A program made the position numbers and the translations under genes. A stretch of DNA of 64,000 nt. Source: an uncultured Porphyromonadaceae bacterium (GTDB lineage: Bacteria > Bacteroidota > Bacteroidia > Bacteroidales > UBA11471). A model generated the notes under the pieces. That model was given only the letters and a program-made list of their open reading frames with translations. It was not told the origin of the DNA and made no database searches. Shown here one piece after another: positions 27,713 through 37,520 of the stretch. Each line of letters begins with the position of its first letter. Position 1 is the stretch's first letter. Where the stretch lies: contig URHG01000007.1 of NCBI GenBank assembly GCA_900547555.1, positions 1 to 64,000 of the forward strand. Direction: 5' to 3'.

Positions 27713-29224
27713 ATGATTCAGAAAATTTTGATTGCCAACCGAGGAGAAATTGCCGTACGCATCATGCGTTCGTGCAAAGAAATGGGCATTCGCACCGTCG
27801 CAGTCTTTTCGGAAGCCGATCGTACATCGAAACACGTCATGTACGCCGACGAAGCTTGCCTGATCGGGCCTGCTGCCTCTCATGAAAGTTACCTGAACAT
27901 CGACAATATCATCAAAGCAGCCAAACTGCACCACGCCGATGCCATACACCCGGGCTACGGTTTTCTATCGGAAAATGCCGAATTTGCCCGCCGTTGTAAA
28001 AAAGAAGGTATCATATTCATCGGCCCGGCGGCTGAAACGATGGAAGCAATGGGCGATAAAATTTCGGCCCGTAAACGCATGATTGCGGCGGGAGTACCTG
28101 TCGTCCCGGGAACCGAACAACCGCTGCAAAGCGGAGAGGAAGCCGTGCGTATCTGCAAAGAGATAGGTTTTCCCGTGATGCTGAAAGCATCTATGGGTGG
28201 AGGCGGTAAGGGCATGCGCCTTATCCACAGCGAAGACGAAGTACTGGAAGCCTACAACACAGCACGTTCGGAGTCGATGTCGTCATTCGGCGACGATACG
28301 GTATATCTCGAAAAATTCGTAGAAGAACCCCACCATATCGAATTTCAGATTTTAGGAGACAATCACGGCAACGTGATACACCTTTTCGACAGGGAATGCT
28401 CGGTGCAGCGTCGACACCAAAAAATCGTAGAAGAAAGCCCTTCCCCATTCCTCACTCCCGAACTGCGGAAAGAGATGGGCGAAAAAGCCGTAGCTGCAGC
28501 CAAAGCCGTGAATTACTCCGGAGCGGGAACCATCGAATTCCTCGTAGACAAACATCGGAATTTCTACTTCCTCGAAATGAATACCCGCCTGCAAGTCGAA
28601 CACCCCATTACCGAAGAGGTTTGCGGTGTAGACCTTGTAAAGGAGCAAATACGTGTCGCCAACGATGAAGTATTGCATCTCAAACAAGAGGATCTCCTGC
28701 AACGCGGTCATGCTATCGAGTGCCGTATATGCGCCGAAGACACCGAAAACAATTTCCTTCCGTCGCCGGGTATCATCAAACAACTCACCGAACCGAACGG
28801 TATCGGTGTACGCATCGACAGTTATGTATATGAAGGGTACGAAATACCTATTTACTACGATCCGATGATAGGAAAGCTGATCGTATGGGCCACTACCCGC
28901 CAATATGCCATAGAACGTATGCGCCGCGTATTGTACGAATACAAAATCACCGGATTGAAAACCAATCTCAGTTATCTGAAACGCATCATGCATACTCCCG
29001 ACTTCGTACGAGGCGAATATAACACGCTCTTTATCGAAAAGAATGCCCGCATGTTGCAACGGAACAACAGCAACAATGAAGAAATCGAGAATCTGGCCAT
29101 GATCGCCGCCTATATCGATTACCTCATGAACTTGGAGGAGAATACTCCTGCGCAACTGACCGATGCGCGCCCCATCAGCCGATGGCGCGAATTCGGACTA
29201 CAAAAAGGTGTTTTACGTATCTAA
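27713..29224 (+). CDS. accC: Acyl-CoA carboxylase, biotin carboxylase subunit
   Basis: The 503-residue ATP-grasp enzyme carboxylates biotin on its carrier protein using ATP and bicarbonate. It has the N-terminal ILIANRGEIAVRIMRSCKE, the ATP-loop MGGGGKGMRLIHSEDE, EFQILGDNHGNVIHLFDREC and EMNTRLQVEHPITEEV. Full length. It heads a three-gene unit with the biotin carrier and the carboxyltransferase, as in propionyl-/methylmalonyl-CoA carboxylase systems. A pccA-like role is likely; the accC symbol reflects the domain. Confidence 0.95.
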   Translation: MIQKILIANRGEIAVRIMRSCKEMGIRTVAVFSEADRTSKHVMYADEACLIGPAASHESYLNIDNIIKAAKLHHADAIHPGYGFLSENAEFARRCKKEGIIFIGPAAETMEAMGDKISARKRMIAAGVPVVPGTEQPLQSGEEAVRICKEIGFPVMLKASMGGGGKGMRLIHSEDEVLEAYNTARSESMSSFGDDTVYLEKFVEEPHHIEFQILGDNHGNVIHLFDRECSVQRRHQKIVEESPSPFLTPELRKEMGEKAVAAAKAVNYSGAGTIEFLVDKHRNFYFLEMNTRLQVEHPITEEVCGVDLVKEQIRVANDEVLHLKQEDLLQRGHAIECRICAEDTENNFLPSPGIIKQLTEPNGIGVRIDSYVYEGYEIPIYYDPMIGKLIVWATTRQYAIERMRRVLYEYKITGLKTNLSYLKRIMHTPDFVRGEYNTLFIEKNARMLQRNNSNNEEIENLAMIAAYIDYLMNLEENTPAQLTDARPISRWREFGLQKGVLRI

Positions 29225-29236
29225 GAGAAAATAACA

Positions 29237-29752
29237 ATGGAAATACATATAGGAAACCGGGTGGCCGACGTTTCGCTGGTCAACAAAGAAGGCAACAAAG
29301 TGCAGCTTACCATCGACGGAAAACCTTATGATGTCGATATCGTCATGGCCGAAAACGGCAGTTGCTCTATTCTGCACGAGGGTAATTCCTACAATGCAGA
29401 ACTCATTCAAAAAGAAAGCAAGAAAAGTTACGATGTGAATATTTTCTACCGTTCGTACCGAATAGATATTGTCGATACTCAGGCAAAATATCTGCGTATG
29501 AAAAAAGGCGACGATACCCGCCAAGATGATAAAATCATCGCCCCGATGCCCGGTAAAGTAGTAAAAATACCGGTACAGAAAGGCGATCATCTGCAAGCCG
29601 GCGATATTGTCATCGTACTCGAAGCGATGAAAATGCAAAGCAATTACAAGGTGAATTCGGAATGTATCGTCAAGGACATTTTGGTGAACGAAGGCGATTC
29701 GGTAAACGGAAATCAGACATTGATTCTATTGGAAATCATAAATAACGACTAA
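29237..29752 (+). CDS. Biotin carboxyl carrier protein
   Basis: The 171-residue protein ends in a biotinyl domain with EAMKMQ near residue 129; the Lys is the biotin attachment site. It carries carboxybiotin between the carboxylase and carboxyltransferase. The N-terminal 90 or so residues (IGNRVADVSLVNKEGNKVQL) form a separate small domain seen in Bacteroidota carriers. It lies 12 bases after accC and 5 bases before the carboxyltransferase. Confidence 0.94.
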   Translation: MEIHIGNRVADVSLVNKEGNKVQLTIDGKPYDVDIVMAENGSCSILHEGNSYNAELIQKESKKSYDVNIFYRSYRIDIVDTQAKYLRMKKGDDTRQDDKIIAPMPGKVVKIPVQKGDHLQAGDIVIVLEAMKMQSNYKVNSECIVKDILVNEGDSVNGNQTLILLEIINND

Positions 29753-29757
29753 AAGCA

Positions 29758-31290
29758 ATGGAAAGAGAAAAAATATACGAAGAATTCGAGGACCTCGATA
29801 AAAAAGCTTCTCAGGGCGGAGGTCTCGACAAAATAGAAAAACAGCATGAATCGGGACGTATGACCGCCCGCGAACGTATCGATATGCTGCTCGATAAAGG
29901 GACGTTCAACGAACTCGATAAATTCGTTACGCACCGGTGCACCCACTTCGGAATGGAGAAAAAACAAATTCCCGGAGACGGTATGGTTACAGGATACGGA
30001 AAAATCGACGGACGTCTGGTATTCATCTATGCCTATGATTTCACGGCACACGGAGGTTCTCTCAGCGAAAGCAATGCCGCCAAAATCGTGAAAGTCCAAC
30101 AACTGGCCTTGAAAAACGGAGCACCCATCATCGCGCTCAACGACTCGGGGGGAGCTCGCATACAAGAAGGTGTAAACAGTCTCTCGGGATATGCCTCGAT
30201 TTTCTATCAAAACACGATCGCTTCGGGGGTTATTCCTCAAATCTCCGCTATTCTCGGTCCTTGTGCCGGAGGTGCTTGCTACTCTCCCGCCCTCACCGAC
30301 TTCATCTTCATGGTAAAAGAGAAGAGCCACATGTTCATCACCGGCCCTGATGTTGTAAAGGCCGTTACACACGAAGAAGTCGGTAAAGAAGAGTTGGGCG
30401 GCGCATATACACACAGCAGTAAAAGCGGTGTTACCCATTTCATGTGCGAAACCGAGGAAGAAACGCTCATGCACATCAAGGAATTGCTCAGCTTTCTCCC
30501 ATCGAACAATATGGAAGATGCTCCCATCGTCGCTTGTACCGATGATGTACATCGCCAAGTCGAAGAGTTGCAGACCGTCATACCCGAAGACTCGAACATG
30601 CCTTATGACATTAAAGACATTATCGAACCGGTAGTAGATGACCAGTATTTTTTCGAAATCATGCCGCATTTCGCAAAGAACATCGTTATCGGATTTGCCC
30701 GTTTGGGTGGACGGACGGTAGGTATTGTCGCCAATCAACCGGCTTATCTTGCAGGAGTCCTCGACATCGACGCATCGGACAAAGCAGCTCGCTTCATTCG
30801 TTTCTGCGACTGTTTCAATATTCCTATCATTACTTTCGAAGACGTTCCCGGATTCCTTCCCGGAACCATACAAGAGCATAACGGTATCATACGCCACGGA
30901 GCCAAAATCGTCTACGCTTATGCCGAGGCGACTGTTCCCAAAGTAACGCTTATCACTCGAAAAGCATACGGAGGTGCTTATATCGTCATGTCGAGCAAGC
31001 AGACGGGGGCTGATGTCAATCTGGCTTACCCGCAATCCGAAATTGCCGTCATGGGAGCGGAAGGAGCCGTCAATATTCTTTATCGGAAAGCTACTCCGGA
31101 AGAAAAAGCCGAAAAAATCAAAGAATACGAATCGGAAATCTCAAATCCCTATCGGGCGGCCGAACGCGGATATATCGATGAAATCATTATGCCGCGCGAT
31201 ACCCGTTGGAAACTTATACAGGCTTTGAATATGTGTTCGAACAAGAATCAGAGCAATCCTCCCAAGAAACACGGGAATATGCCTTTATAA
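29758..31290 (+). CDS. Acyl-CoA (propionyl-/methylmalonyl-CoA) carboxyltransferase
   Basis: The 510-residue carboxyltransferase moves CO2 between carboxybiotin and an acyl-CoA. It has crotonase-like folds in both halves, with GAPIIALNDSGGARIQEGVN, ILGPCAGGACYSPALTDF, FEDVPGFLPGTIQEHNGI and ITRKAYGGAYIVMSSK. These match PccB/MmdA rather than AccD, since there is no zinc ribbon. With the preceding two genes it forms a complete system able to convert methylmalonyl-CoA and propionyl-CoA, the last carbon steps of succinate-to-propionate fermentation. Confidence 0.94.
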   Translation: MEREKIYEEFEDLDKKASQGGGLDKIEKQHESGRMTARERIDMLLDKGTFNELDKFVTHRCTHFGMEKKQIPGDGMVTGYGKIDGRLVFIYAYDFTAHGGSLSESNAAKIVKVQQLALKNGAPIIALNDSGGARIQEGVNSLSGYASIFYQNTIASGVIPQISAILGPCAGGACYSPALTDFIFMVKEKSHMFITGPDVVKAVTHEEVGKEELGGAYTHSSKSGVTHFMCETEEETLMHIKELLSFLPSNNMEDAPIVACTDDVHRQVEELQTVIPEDSNMPYDIKDIIEPVVDDQYFFEIMPHFAKNIVIGFARLGGRTVGIVANQPAYLAGVLDIDASDKAARFIRFCDCFNIPIITFEDVPGFLPGTIQEHNGIIRHGAKIVYAYAEATVPKVTLITRKAYGGAYIVMSSKQTGADVNLAYPQSEIAVMGAEGAVNILYRKATPEEKAEKIKEYESEISNPYRAAERGYIDEIIMPRDTRWKLIQALNMCSNKNQSNPPKKHGNMPL

Positions 31291-31309
31291 AAACAAGGGA
31301 ATTCTATAA

Positions 31310-31345
31310 AACAAGAAGGGTAGGCTTTTGCCTACCCTTCTTGTT
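31310..31345. terminator. Bidirectional terminator after the carboxylase operon
   Basis: Perfect 16-bp arms (AACAAGAAGGGTAGGC and its complement) around a TTTT loop, between convergent genes. Confidence 0.9.
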
Positions 31346-31381
31346 TTATAACTGAACATCTATTCCCATGAAAATCTGTTG

Positions 31382-33565
31382 TTACCGAAGAAGTTGGGAG
31401 CGGAAGAAATCGATAAATCGCTTATACAAATGCGGACGGGAATTTCTCCCGTAAATACTGTGATTACGATCGGTGTACATCTGCATTTCAAATTGTTTGT
31501 CGGCAGCCACCAAAGCCTCGATATAACGGAGCATATTGGTATAATGCACATTATCATCGGCCGTACCGGCAACAATCAAAAGATTGCCTGAAAGATGCTT
31601 CGCCCGGCACAACGGAGATGCGGCATCATACCCCTCGGCATTATCTTGCGGGACAGACATATACCGTTCGGTATAGACCGTATCATAAAAACGCCAGTCG
31701 GTTACGGGAGCGATAGCGACTCCGGCCTTATACACATCTTTACTCATCGACATCGACATGAGGGTTGTAAATCCACCGAAACTCCACCCCCAAATAGCGA
31801 TACGCTCCGGATCTACATAAGACTGCGATGCCATATATCGGGCAGCGGCGATTTGATCTTGCGCCTCCAAAACCCCTAATCGACCGTATGTACAACTACG
31901 GAATGCCGTGCCCCGCGCACCGGTTCCCCGGCCATCGACGCAAGCGACAATAAATCCCTGAGGCACCAATACCTGTTGCCAATCGGCCGAACTCCACGTA
32001 TCGAGAACTTGTTGAGAACCGGGGCCGCTATATTGCATCATCACAACGGGATAACGACGTGTAGAATCGAAATCGGCAGGTTTCATTATAAAACCGTTCA
32101 ACACGATGCTATCGGCTGTCGTCATCGTAAAAAATTCTTTCCCGATAAAATCTTCGACCGGATAATCTGCATTATCTTCGAGAACACGGACAACCCGTTT
32201 CCTTTTTACATCATTGAGAGCGTACACCGGCGGTGTAGAGGTATTGCTGTATTGACTGATGTAGTAAGTACAAGAGGGATTAAACCAAGCCGAATTATTT
32301 CCTTTACGCACTGAAAGCTTCCGGCAACGCCCCTTTTTATCGACACAATACACGGTCCGATATAACGGGCCTTCTTCGGTCGACTGATAGTAAATATTCC
32401 CTTTTGCATCACGACCGTAATAATCGGTTACCTCCCAATTTCCCGCCGTAACCGTACGCTGCAATTTCCCATCATAACCATATTGATATATATGACGATA
32501 CCCCGTTTTCTCAGAGAAAGCCATGAAACAGTCGGGATAAAATACAGCCGACGTAATATCTTGTTCATTGATATACGTGTCGGACTTGTCTTCGTACAAT
32601 AATCGGGAAGTATTGTCCTGTATATCCACCGCCAACAACCGAATGTGATTTTGCAGCCGGTTTATGGCGGTAACGACCCATTCTCCCGTCTTGGGTATAA
32701 TTGTTATCGCCGGCAGATAGGTATCAACATCGACCGGCAAAACGACCGTTTCCAAATTTCCGGTATCTTCTTTCCATACTCGAAAAGAGACCTTACTGTT
32801 ATCGGCTCCCGCCACGGGATATTTAAATCCGGCATATCGGGGATATACCTCTTGCGGTTCGCTATATGCCCCCGAAGACGAACAAAACATCTGCATGGGA
32901 TATTCCTGCACTCCACTCTCATCGGTACGCACAAAAGCCAACGCCCGACTATCGGGCGACCATGCCATCAACCGGGTCTGGGCAAACTCCTCTTCATATA
33001 CCCAGTCAGTAACCCCATTGAGTATCTTGTTTTTTTCTCCGTCCCGAGTAACCTGCGTTTCTGTACCGTCGAGCAAATTCTTTACATATATATTGTTTTC
33101 ATGCACAAACGCCACCCGGGAACCATCGGGCGAAAGTGTTGCGATTTGCTGTTTGGGAAATCGCTCCGAAAGGGGTTGCAGCTTATTGCTTCCTACCGAG
33201 GTAAAATAGTAAGCCGCCCGAAACGAACGACGGTATATCATCTCCACATCGGTATATACCAGCATACGATCTTCTTTACTGCCGAACGAATATCCCGCTA
33301 TTGCTTTTACCGGTCTCCCGGGAACTTTTCCTACATTCAACAACGTATCGACGGCCTCTCCCGTCGCATAGGCATAGCGAACGATGCATGTACGGTCGGG
33401 CGACAAACATGTATAGTGCACACCGTCGGCAGAGGGGCGTATTCCCGCAACCGATTTCACACGATATTTTCCCGAAAAGAGATCGTCTATTTCCATAGAG
33501 GAGAGCGGAACAACACTCATGGTCAAACCGACAAGCCACAAAATTTTAGGTATATTCAACTTCAT
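31382..33565 (-). CDS. S9 family (dipeptidyl-peptidase IV-type) peptidase
   Basis: The 727-residue exported serine peptidase has a short signal peptide, an N-terminal beta-propeller (DPPIV_N, about 60 to 450, including QVTRDGEKNKILNGVTDWVYEEEFA) and a C-terminal alpha/beta-hydrolase domain. The nucleophile is in WGWSFGGFTTLMS near residue 590, the Asp in AGTADDNVHYTN and the His in DRNHSIYG. Such enzymes remove dipeptides, often after Pro, in the periplasm or at the surface. The Glu pair in VYEEEFA fits the DPP-IV substrate-anchoring site. Divergent from nadE. Confidence 0.94.
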   Translation of the reverse strand: MKLNIPKILWLVGLTMSVVPLSSMEIDDLFSGKYRVKSVAGIRPSADGVHYTCLSPDRTCIVRYAYATGEAVDTLLNVGKVPGRPVKAIAGYSFGSKEDRMLVYTDVEMIYRRSFRAAYYFTSVGSNKLQPLSERFPKQQIATLSPDGSRVAFVHENNIYVKNLLDGTETQVTRDGEKNKILNGVTDWVYEEEFAQTRLMAWSPDSRALAFVRTDESGVQEYPMQMFCSSSGAYSEPQEVYPRYAGFKYPVAGADNSKVSFRVWKEDTGNLETVVLPVDVDTYLPAITIIPKTGEWVVTAINRLQNHIRLLAVDIQDNTSRLLYEDKSDTYINEQDITSAVFYPDCFMAFSEKTGYRHIYQYGYDGKLQRTVTAGNWEVTDYYGRDAKGNIYYQSTEEGPLYRTVYCVDKKGRCRKLSVRKGNNSAWFNPSCTYYISQYSNTSTPPVYALNDVKRKRVVRVLEDNADYPVEDFIGKEFFTMTTADSIVLNGFIMKPADFDSTRRYPVVMMQYSGPGSQQVLDTWSSADWQQVLVPQGFIVACVDGRGTGARGTAFRSCTYGRLGVLEAQDQIAAARYMASQSYVDPERIAIWGWSFGGFTTLMSMSMSKDVYKAGVAIAPVTDWRFYDTVYTERYMSVPQDNAEGYDAASPLCRAKHLSGNLLIVAGTADDNVHYTNMLRYIEALVAADKQFEMQMYTDRNHSIYGRNSRPHLYKRFIDFFRSQLLR

Positions 33566-33588
33566 AATTACATGGTATTATCACTACA

Positions 33589-33596
33589 CAAAAGTA
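33589..33596 (-). promoter_or_regulatory. Candidate -7 box for the S9 peptidase gene
   Basis: Minus strand TACTTTTG, 24 bases before the start codon. No correctly spaced TTTG is seen. Confidence 0.45.
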
Positions 33597-33657
33597 ACGA
33601 ATCATCGGCAAAGAGAAAAATTTCGAATGCAAATTGGCAGGAAGCTGTGAATTTTTC

Positions 33658-33665
33658 TACTTTTG
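33658..33665 (+). promoter_or_regulatory. Candidate -7 box for nadE
   Basis: TACTTTTG lies 20 bases before the nadE ATG at 33686. It supports that start against a much longer frame that runs antisense through the peptidase gene. Confidence 0.55.
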
Positions 33666-33685
33666 CACATCTTGATACATTGACT

Positions 33686-35611
33686 ATGAATTACGGATTT
33701 ATAAAAACGGCAACCGCCATACCCGATTGTAAAGTGGCCGATTGTCTATATAATAGCGGACAGATCATCGAGTTATTGCAGGAAGCCGACCGGCAGGAAA
33801 TCGAAATCATCGTATTTCCGGAACTTTGCATCACCGGATATACATGCGGAGACCTTTTCGGGCAATCGCTTCTGCTCGATGAAGCAGAAGCGGCACTATC
33901 CCGCATCGTAAACGCCACACAACAGACAAAAGCGCTGGCCATCGTCGGGTGTCCGCTGAGACAAGGCAACCGGCTCTTCAACACGGCTGTCGCCATAGGA
34001 AACGGAACTATTTACGGTATCGTACCCAAAAGTTTTCTGCCCAACTACAAGGAATTTTACGAAAAACGGTGGTTTTGTCAAGCCGATGAAACCGATAGGG
34101 AAAGTATCACCTGCTGCGACATGGAAGTTCCTTTCGGCTCCAGACTGCTTTTTACATCGGGAAAAGTGGCATTGGCCATAGAGCTATGCGAAGATTTATG
34201 GGTCGCCATACCTCCGGCATCATACCATGCCCTACACGGCGCCAATATTATCGCCAATCTCTCGGCCAGCAACGAATTGGTAGGGAAACACAATTACTTG
34301 CGCCAACTCATCGCGCAACAATCGGCCCGTACGGTATCGGCCTATCTTTACGCATCGGCCGGACTCGGCGAGTCATCGACAGATGTGGTATTCGGAGGTA
34401 ACGGCATCATAGCGGAAAACGGTCTCATACTGGCTGAAAGCCGCAGATTTTCTGACTCTTCGCAATTGATCATTTCCGAAATAGATATTGAGCGCCTCAT
34501 GTGCGAACGGCTCGGAAATACAGGTTTTACCGATTGTATCGACAAAAATTCGTACCGTACCATACCGGTCGAACTACCCTGTTATTCGATCACCCGACTC
34601 TCCCGTAAAATAGATCCGTACCCCTTTATTCCCCATATCGAACAACTGCTAAACGAACGTTGCGAAGAAATCTTCAATATACAAGTCTCGGGGCTGGTCA
34701 AACGGTTTAAACACACAAACGCCCAAACCGCCGTTGTAGGAATCTCGGGAGGACTCGATTCGACACTGGCTTTACTGGTGACGGTACGGGCTTTCGACCG
34801 ATTGAACCTTTCCCGTAAACAAATACGGGGTATCACCATGCCGGGTTTCGGAACAACCGACCGTACCTACAATAATGCTCTCGACCTCATGCGGTCACTG
34901 GGAGTAACGATACAGGAAATCGGTATCAAAGAGGCTTGTCTTCAACATTTCAAAGACATCGGGCACGACGTTACCGTACATGATGTTACTTACGAAAACA
35001 GCCAAGCCCGTGAACGAACCCAAATACTGATGGATATAGCCAACCAATCGAACGGATTGGTGATCGGTACAGGCGATTTATCGGAACTGGCTTTGGGGTG
35101 GGCTACTTATAACGGCGACCACATGTCGATGTATGGTGTAAACGCCGGCGTGCCTAAAACACTGGTACGCCATCTCGTCAATTGGGTGGCTTCACAAGAG
35201 AATGATGAAAAAACCCGCGCCACACTACTCGACATCGTCGATACTCCCATCAGTCCGGAATTGATTCCGGCCGACGAGCAAGGTAACATCAAACAGAAAA
35301 CCGAAGATCTTGTAGGGCCTTATGAACTGCATGACTTCTTCCTTTACTACTTTCTGCGTCATGGCTGCCAACCCGAGAAAATCTACTTCTTGGCACAAGA
35401 AGCCTTCGGTACGCAGTATGATCGCAAGGCCATAAAAAAATGGCTTACGACGTTTTTCCGTCGATTCTTCGCCCAACAATTCAAGCGGTCTTGCTTACCC
35501 GACGGCCCCAAAGTAGGATCGGTAAGTCTTTCTCCCAGAGGAGACTGGCGTATGCCCAGCGATGCCTGCGCAACGTCATGGATACAAGCATGCGAAAGCC
35601 TTGAAATATAA
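33686..35611 (+). CDS. nadE: Glutamine-dependent NAD+ synthetase
   Basis: The 641-residue enzyme makes NAD+ from nicotinate adenine dinucleotide, ATP and glutamine. The N-terminal nitrilase-like glutaminase (about 1 to 290) has the Glu in VFPELCITGYTCGDLF, the Lys in VPKSFLPNYKEFYEKRW and the Cys in AIELCEDLW. The C-terminal synthetase has the ATP P-loop VVGISGGLDSTLALL and GTGDLSELALGW. The frame stays open for another 346 codons upstream, but that part is antisense to the S9 peptidase and is not NadE-like. Confidence 0.96.
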   Translation: MNYGFIKTATAIPDCKVADCLYNSGQIIELLQEADRQEIEIIVFPELCITGYTCGDLFGQSLLLDEAEAALSRIVNATQQTKALAIVGCPLRQGNRLFNTAVAIGNGTIYGIVPKSFLPNYKEFYEKRWFCQADETDRESITCCDMEVPFGSRLLFTSGKVALAIELCEDLWVAIPPASYHALHGANIIANLSASNELVGKHNYLRQLIAQQSARTVSAYLYASAGLGESSTDVVFGGNGIIAENGLILAESRRFSDSSQLIISEIDIERLMCERLGNTGFTDCIDKNSYRTIPVELPCYSITRLSRKIDPYPFIPHIEQLLNERCEEIFNIQVSGLVKRFKHTNAQTAVVGISGGLDSTLALLVTVRAFDRLNLSRKQIRGITMPGFGTTDRTYNNALDLMRSLGVTIQEIGIKEACLQHFKDIGHDVTVHDVTYENSQARERTQILMDIANQSNGLVIGTGDLSELALGWATYNGDHMSMYGVNAGVPKTLVRHLVNWVASQENDEKTRATLLDIVDTPISPELIPADEQGNIKQKTEDLVGPYELHDFFLYYFLRHGCQPEKIYFLAQEAFGTQYDRKAIKKWLTTFFRRFFAQQFKRSCLPDGPKVGSVSLSPRGDWRMPSDACATSWIQACESLEI

Positions 35612-35629
35612 TAATATACCCACGAAACA

Positions 35630-35663
35630 AACAACAGCCCCACCAATTAGCGGGGCTGTTGTT
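35630..35663. terminator. Bidirectional terminator between nadE and the CvfB gene
   Basis: 12-bp arms AACAACAGCCCC and GGGGCTGTTGTT followed by TTAT. Confidence 0.88.
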
Positions 35664-35669
35664 TTATAA

Positions 35670-36509
35670 TCATTGTTCGGTGAGACGAATGCCATCGTCG
35701 AGAATAACTATTACCCGCTTTTTATAAAGCGCCCCGATCGCCTTCTTGAAATTTTTCTTGCTGCAACCGAACGTCGACATAATCTCTTCGGCATCGGATT
35801 TATCATTGAGAGGTATAAACCCTCCTCTCTCCTGCAAAACAGCGAAAATTTCCCGAGAAAGCGGATCTACTCCCTGATAACCGGCCGGCTGCAATGCCAC
35901 ATCGATTTTTTCATCGGCCCGAATGTGGGTAACATATCCTCTCAACCTATCACCCCGATGTACCGGCTTAAAAATCTCATTATGATAGATCATACCCCAA
36001 TGGGCATTATCGACAATCACTTTAAAACCCAATTCGGTTTCCTGCGTAACCAAAATATCAACTTCCTGATTGAAGGTATAATCGACCGGTTTCCGCTGCA
36101 AGTAACGATTTAACTTGGCCGTTGCTACGATACGTCCGCTAACCTCATCGAGATAGAGATACACGGCATAATATTTACCGGGAAACATTTCGGCCCGTTG
36201 TTCCCTAAAAGGGACAAGCAACTCTTTCGAAGCAAGTCCCCAATCGAGAAAAACGCCTACGGAATTGACCGAATTGACTTTGAGTACGGCAAACTCGCCC
36301 ACCAACGCGTAAGGACGTTCGGTCGTGGCGATAATGCGATCTTCGCTGTCGTAATAAACAAAAACATCTATTTCATCACCGATTTTGCAATCCTGTGGGA
36401 CATAGCGCAAAGGCAAAAGTATATCTCCTTTTTCCCCACCATCGAGATAAACGCCGAAATCGACAGCCCGAAGGACTTGCAACGTATTGTAATTTCCGAT
36501 ATTAACCAT
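35670..36509 (-). CDS. CvfB-like S1-domain RNA-binding protein
   Basis: The 279-residue protein has repeated S1-like OB folds: YNTLQVLRAVDFGVYLDGGE, VLKVNSVNSVGVFLDWGL and a third near residue 150 (ILVTQETELGFKVIVDN). It ends in a winged-helix-like tail (MSTFGCSKKNFKKAIGALYKKR). This is the CvfB/YitL architecture, an RNA-binding regulator in other bacteria. The target in Bacteroidota is unknown. It is divergent from the DUF3298 lipoprotein gene. Confidence 0.9.
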   Translation of the reverse strand: MVNIGNYNTLQVLRAVDFGVYLDGGEKGDILLPLRYVPQDCKIGDEIDVFVYYDSEDRIIATTERPYALVGEFAVLKVNSVNSVGVFLDWGLASKELLVPFREQRAEMFPGKYYAVYLYLDEVSGRIVATAKLNRYLQRKPVDYTFNQEVDILVTQETELGFKVIVDNAHWGMIYHNEIFKPVHRGDRLRGYVTHIRADEKIDVALQPAGYQGVDPLSREIFAVLQERGGFIPLNDKSDAEEIMSTFGCSKKNFKKAIGALYKKRVIVILDDGIRLTEQ

Positions 36510-36528
36510 AAAAAAATCTTAACCTGCA

Positions 36529-36536
36529 CAAATATA
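36529..36536 (-). promoter_or_regulatory. Candidate -7 box for the CvfB gene
   Basis: Minus strand TATATTTG, 20 bases before the start codon. Confidence 0.45.
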
Positions 36537-36568
36537 CGACAACTATTCGGTTTACCGTTTTTTTTCTA

Positions 36569-36576
36569 TACATTTG
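36569..36576 (+). promoter_or_regulatory. Candidate -7 box for the DUF3298-rsmG unit
   Basis: TACATTTG matches TAnnTTTG, 40 bases before the lipoprotein start. Confidence 0.5.
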
Positions 36577-36616
36577 TCGATAATAATCCGTACTCAAACC
36601 TCAAATCTACATCTTT

Positions 36617-37507
36617 ATGAGACGTTATAAAATAACCCTTGCTATCGCATGTAGCCTCTTTTGGGCAACATCGTGCCAATGGAACAGCGAAAACAAGGAA
36701 AAAACAGAAACTCCCGCCGTAGAAACAAAATCGTCTTCCGAGAAGCAACCGATCAAACAGGCGGAGAATCTCTCATTCTCGAAATACAACTATTTCAAAA
36801 AAAGCCATATCGACGACAACACGAAACTTCCCGGCTGTACCATAGATATACACATCTCTTATCCTTCGGGAGGAAACACCGGAAACATGTCCTTAAATAA
36901 ATTACAAACTCTCTTCCTCGCCTCTCTGCCCGACGGTATGCAAGAAAGCAACTCGCCCCGTACCGCCGTCGAACACTTCGCAAAAAATTATATCGCCGAT
37001 TATCAGGCCGAGATAAAACCCTATCTCAAAAAACACAAACACCGCGATGAAGGGTGGATGAATTACGAAATAATCGTAAAAAGCGAGAACTTGTATAATT
37101 CCGATCTTTTTTGGGGATACAGTATCGAGACATACACGTTTACCGGTGGAGCACACGGTATGACCACGACCTCATATAATGTTGTGGATCTGAAAAGCGG
37201 AAAAGCGCTATCGCTAAAAGACCTATTTGCCGAGAACGATTACAACCTGATAAACCGCATGCTGTGTCAACAACTTGCCGACGATCTGGGTACAAGTGTC
37301 GATAAACTCGGTGAGAAAAGTTATGAAACCGAAAATATCATTGCCGATGACAATTTCATGATAAGCGACAAAGGCATCACTTGGTTGTTCAATCCTTACG
37401 ATATTGCACCATACTCGACCGGAACAACGCGCATCACGCTGCCCTACCGGGCTATCGTGGGCTACCTCATCGCCAACTCTCCTTTGAAACGTATTGCATC
37501 GAAATAA
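36617..37507 (+). CDS. DUF3298 (RsiV-like) lipoprotein
   Basis: The 296-residue product has a lipoprotein signal peptide with WATSC (Cys near residue 20). A low-complexity Glu/Lys/Ser linker follows. The C-terminal half has the DUF4163/DUF3298 pattern: YTFTGGAHGMTTTSYNVVDL and LKDLFAENDYNLINRML. This domain is found in the anti-sigma factor RsiV and in many envelope lipoproteins with no sigma partner. No sigma gene is adjacent, so a regulatory role is not supported. It is 13 bases upstream of rsmG. Confidence 0.85.
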   Translation: MRRYKITLAIACSLFWATSCQWNSENKEKTETPAVETKSSSEKQPIKQAENLSFSKYNYFKKSHIDDNTKLPGCTIDIHISYPSGGNTGNMSLNKLQTLFLASLPDGMQESNSPRTAVEHFAKNYIADYQAEIKPYLKKHKHRDEGWMNYEIIVKSENLYNSDLFWGYSIETYTFTGGAHGMTTTSYNVVDLKSGKALSLKDLFAENDYNLINRMLCQQLADDLGTSVDKLGEKSYETENIIADDNFMISDKGITWLFNPYDIAPYSTGTTRITLPYRAIVGYLIANSPLKRIASK

Positions 37508-37520
37508 CCGAAAAGCGACC

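Noticed and set aside
32645..33685. 346-codon N-terminal extension in frame with nadE
   Set aside because: It is antisense to the S9 peptidase, not NadE-like, and a -7 box sits just before the ATG at 33686.
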